Of a stretch of DNA of 64,000 nucleotides, positions 63,101 to 64,000 are shown piece by piece. The DNA lies in NCBI RefSeq assembly GCF_001612725.1, contig NZ_BDAZ01000030.1, positions 1-64,000 on the forward strand. The letters are read 5' to 3'. Source of the stretch: Nocardia anaemiae NBRC 100462 (GTDB lineage: Bacteria; Actinomycetota; Actinomycetes; Mycobacteriales; Mycobacteriaceae). Below the pieces are notes generated by a model. The model was not told the origin of the DNA. It searched no databases and saw nothing but the letters and a program-made list of their open reading frames with translations. Every line of letters begins with the position of its first letter. Within the stretch, counting starts at the first letter, position 1. The translations under genes were made by a program, and so were the position numbers.

Positions 63101-63370
63101 TCAGGCTTGCAAGCCCTGAACCGGCTTGTGCGTGTGGGCTTCGATATCTGTTATGGCCGCGTGCAGCAGTTGGTGAGCCAGATCTTGTAGCGCGCGGGCA
63201 CAAGCGAGCTCATCGCCGATGGCGGGTACGTTCTTGTCGGCTGGATGGGTGTGAGCGGACCCGGCCGCGCTCAATGGCTCATCTCCGCGGCCGATCAGCT
63301 GGGCTTTTACTTTGGTCAGGCGATCGAGTTCTTCGATGGCGATCGAGATGTTCCAAGTTTTCGACGGCAT
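63101..63370 (-). CDS. DUF1876 (dsRNA-binding-like) small protein
   Basis: 89 residues from the ATG at 63370, chosen because GGAGG lies nine bases upstream; a GTG two codons earlier is too close to it. Sequence from SKTWNISIAIEE through HPADKNVPAIGDELACARALQDLAHQLL follows the actinobacterial DUF1876 pattern closely. These proteins are short, cytosolic and of unproven function. It stands alone on the - strand. Confidence 0.85.
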   Translation of the reverse strand: MPSKTWNISIAIEELDRLTKVKAQLIGRGDEPLSAAGSAHTHPADKNVPAIGDELACARALQDLAHQLLHAAITDIEAHTHKPVQGLQA

Positions 63371-63704
63371 TCGCACTGCCCTCCGGATTCAGTAGGGACT
63401 GTGTCGCTTCACCTCCAATATCGCACCACCATGGCTCGCGCACACCAAGCGGGACCCCACCCGACCTATCGGCGTAGTGAACCAGCTGAGCGCAATGGGC
63501 CCGGCGAATATTGGCTGCCGCTTGTCGGTAGCTCGATATTGTCTGCTTCTGTATCGTCGTGTCTGCACTCAGCGTCGGGTGACGGACGTTTCGACGCGAA
63601 CGGCCGTGCAGCGGACGGTGCAGGGAGGGTTCGAAGCAGTCGTTTGGTCCACGAAGTGTTGTCGCGCAACGGTAGCTCGGAATGAACGACGGAGAGGGGC
63701 GTAG
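63371..63704. other. 334-bp gap at the right end
   Basis: Separates the divergent DUF1876 gene and the partial gene at 63705, so it should hold both promoters. Open frames here are shadows without start signals. Confidence 0.4.
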
Positions 63705-64000
63705 GTGGCAACAGCTGCGCAATTGCGAGCAGTGCTGGCGGTATTGCAGGCCGATATGGCGCACACTGCTTCCGGCTGGTCGGCCGAGCCGCCCGTCGAA
63801 CGCGCCGAGCTAGCGGGTCGGCTACACGGTTTGATCAGTAGTGAACTGCGTGACTTGGTAATCCAGGGCCCGCTGGGGCAATCCACGGGCCACTGGTCGA
63901 TGGCCGCGACCGCGGAGCAAGACGCCGTCGGCGATGTGTCGGCGCAGGCACAGTTCGACGCGCGGTGGCTGCGTCACAACATCGCCACCTTGGCCTCCCG
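63705..64000 (+). CDS. Hypothetical protein, start of a gene cut by the window edge
   Basis: An open frame runs from a GTG, seven bases after GGAGAGG, to the right edge; about 98 residues are visible and no stop is reached. The sequence is helical and alanine-rich (AAQLRAVLAVLQADM, ELAGRLHGLISSELRDLVI), with no recognised family. A second frame starting at ATG 63681 stops early and is rejected. The good start signal and even composition support a real gene. Confidence 0.6.
   Translation, partial: MATAAQLRAVLAVLQADMAHTASGWSAEPPVERAELAGRLHGLISSELRDLVIQGPLGQSTGHWSMAATAEQDAVGDVSAQAQFDARWLRHNIATLAS

Noticed and set aside
1..64000. CRISPR arrays, tRNA or rRNA genes, insertion sequences
   Set aside because: I found no regularly spaced repeats, no cloverleaf-like sequence and no transposase with flanking inverted repeats; short RNAs could still be missed without a structure search.

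Overview
The window is high-GC actinomycete DNA. The broken giant gene at the left end starts like the CpnT/WXG100-like secreted proteins of mycolic-acid bacteria, and the salicylate synthase, MocR, IclR and LAL regulators fit Nocardia or a close relative. The genus is an inference from gene content.

Positions 1-23258 hold one enormous modular coding region, about 7,750 residues inside the window and still open at the left edge. It is split by an apparent one-base frameshift at 4904-4908. In order it carries the end of a CpnT-type N-terminal region, a low-complexity linker, a SecA-like ATPase and a papain-fold (glutamine-deamidase-like) domain. After the shift come a Fic-like domain, a first copy of a duplicated Fic-like domain, a GT-A-like glycosyltransferase, two HExxH metallopeptidase-like domains, the second copy of the duplicated domain, and a second papain-like domain. 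A LuxR-type helix-turn-helix, a DUF1023 alpha/beta-hydrolase, a long helical region, an intact amidase-signature domain and a GTP-cyclohydrolase-II-like C-terminus follow. Eight copies of a short [IM]G[SRN]RP motif mark many of the module junctions. It looks like a polymorphic-toxin-style protein, but with many enzyme modules on one chain and no obvious immunity gene.

Positions 23824-31831 form two tightly coupled gene blocks on the + strand. The first is cupin, PLP aminotransferase and small calycin-like protein. The second is acyl carrier protein, aryl-AMP ligase, ketosynthase, Cys-less ketosynthase-like partner, second carrier protein and salicylate synthase. A MocR regulator follows. This reads as a small salicylate-primed biosynthetic pathway of unknown product. 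Positions 33727-37519 hold an alpha/beta hydrolase and a BBE-type flavoprotein divergent from a second MocR regulator.

Positions 37612-46403 are an organosulfur operon on the - strand: SsuA-type lipoprotein, permease, ATPase, a DszB-like desulfinase with its catalytic triad, two SsuD-like flavin monooxygenases (one frameshifted in a G7 tract), a class II aldolase and a signal-less SsuA-like protein. It is divergent from an IclR regulator. An F420/LLM-type oxidoreductase, a decayed Sel1-repeat gene and an alpha/beta-hydrolase homologue that has lost its Ser and His come next.

Positions 49462-54605 are a fructose-type ABC uptake and kinase operon with a divergent LacI regulator and a perfect 12-bp operator palindrome between them. 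Positions 54860-60558 hold a large LAL regulator facing two flavoenzymes across a strong shared hairpin. The right end carries a DUF2236/MpaB oxygenase, a Nudix protein, a DUF1876 protein and the start of an unfinished gene. I saw no rRNA, tRNA, CRISPR array or intact insertion sequence.
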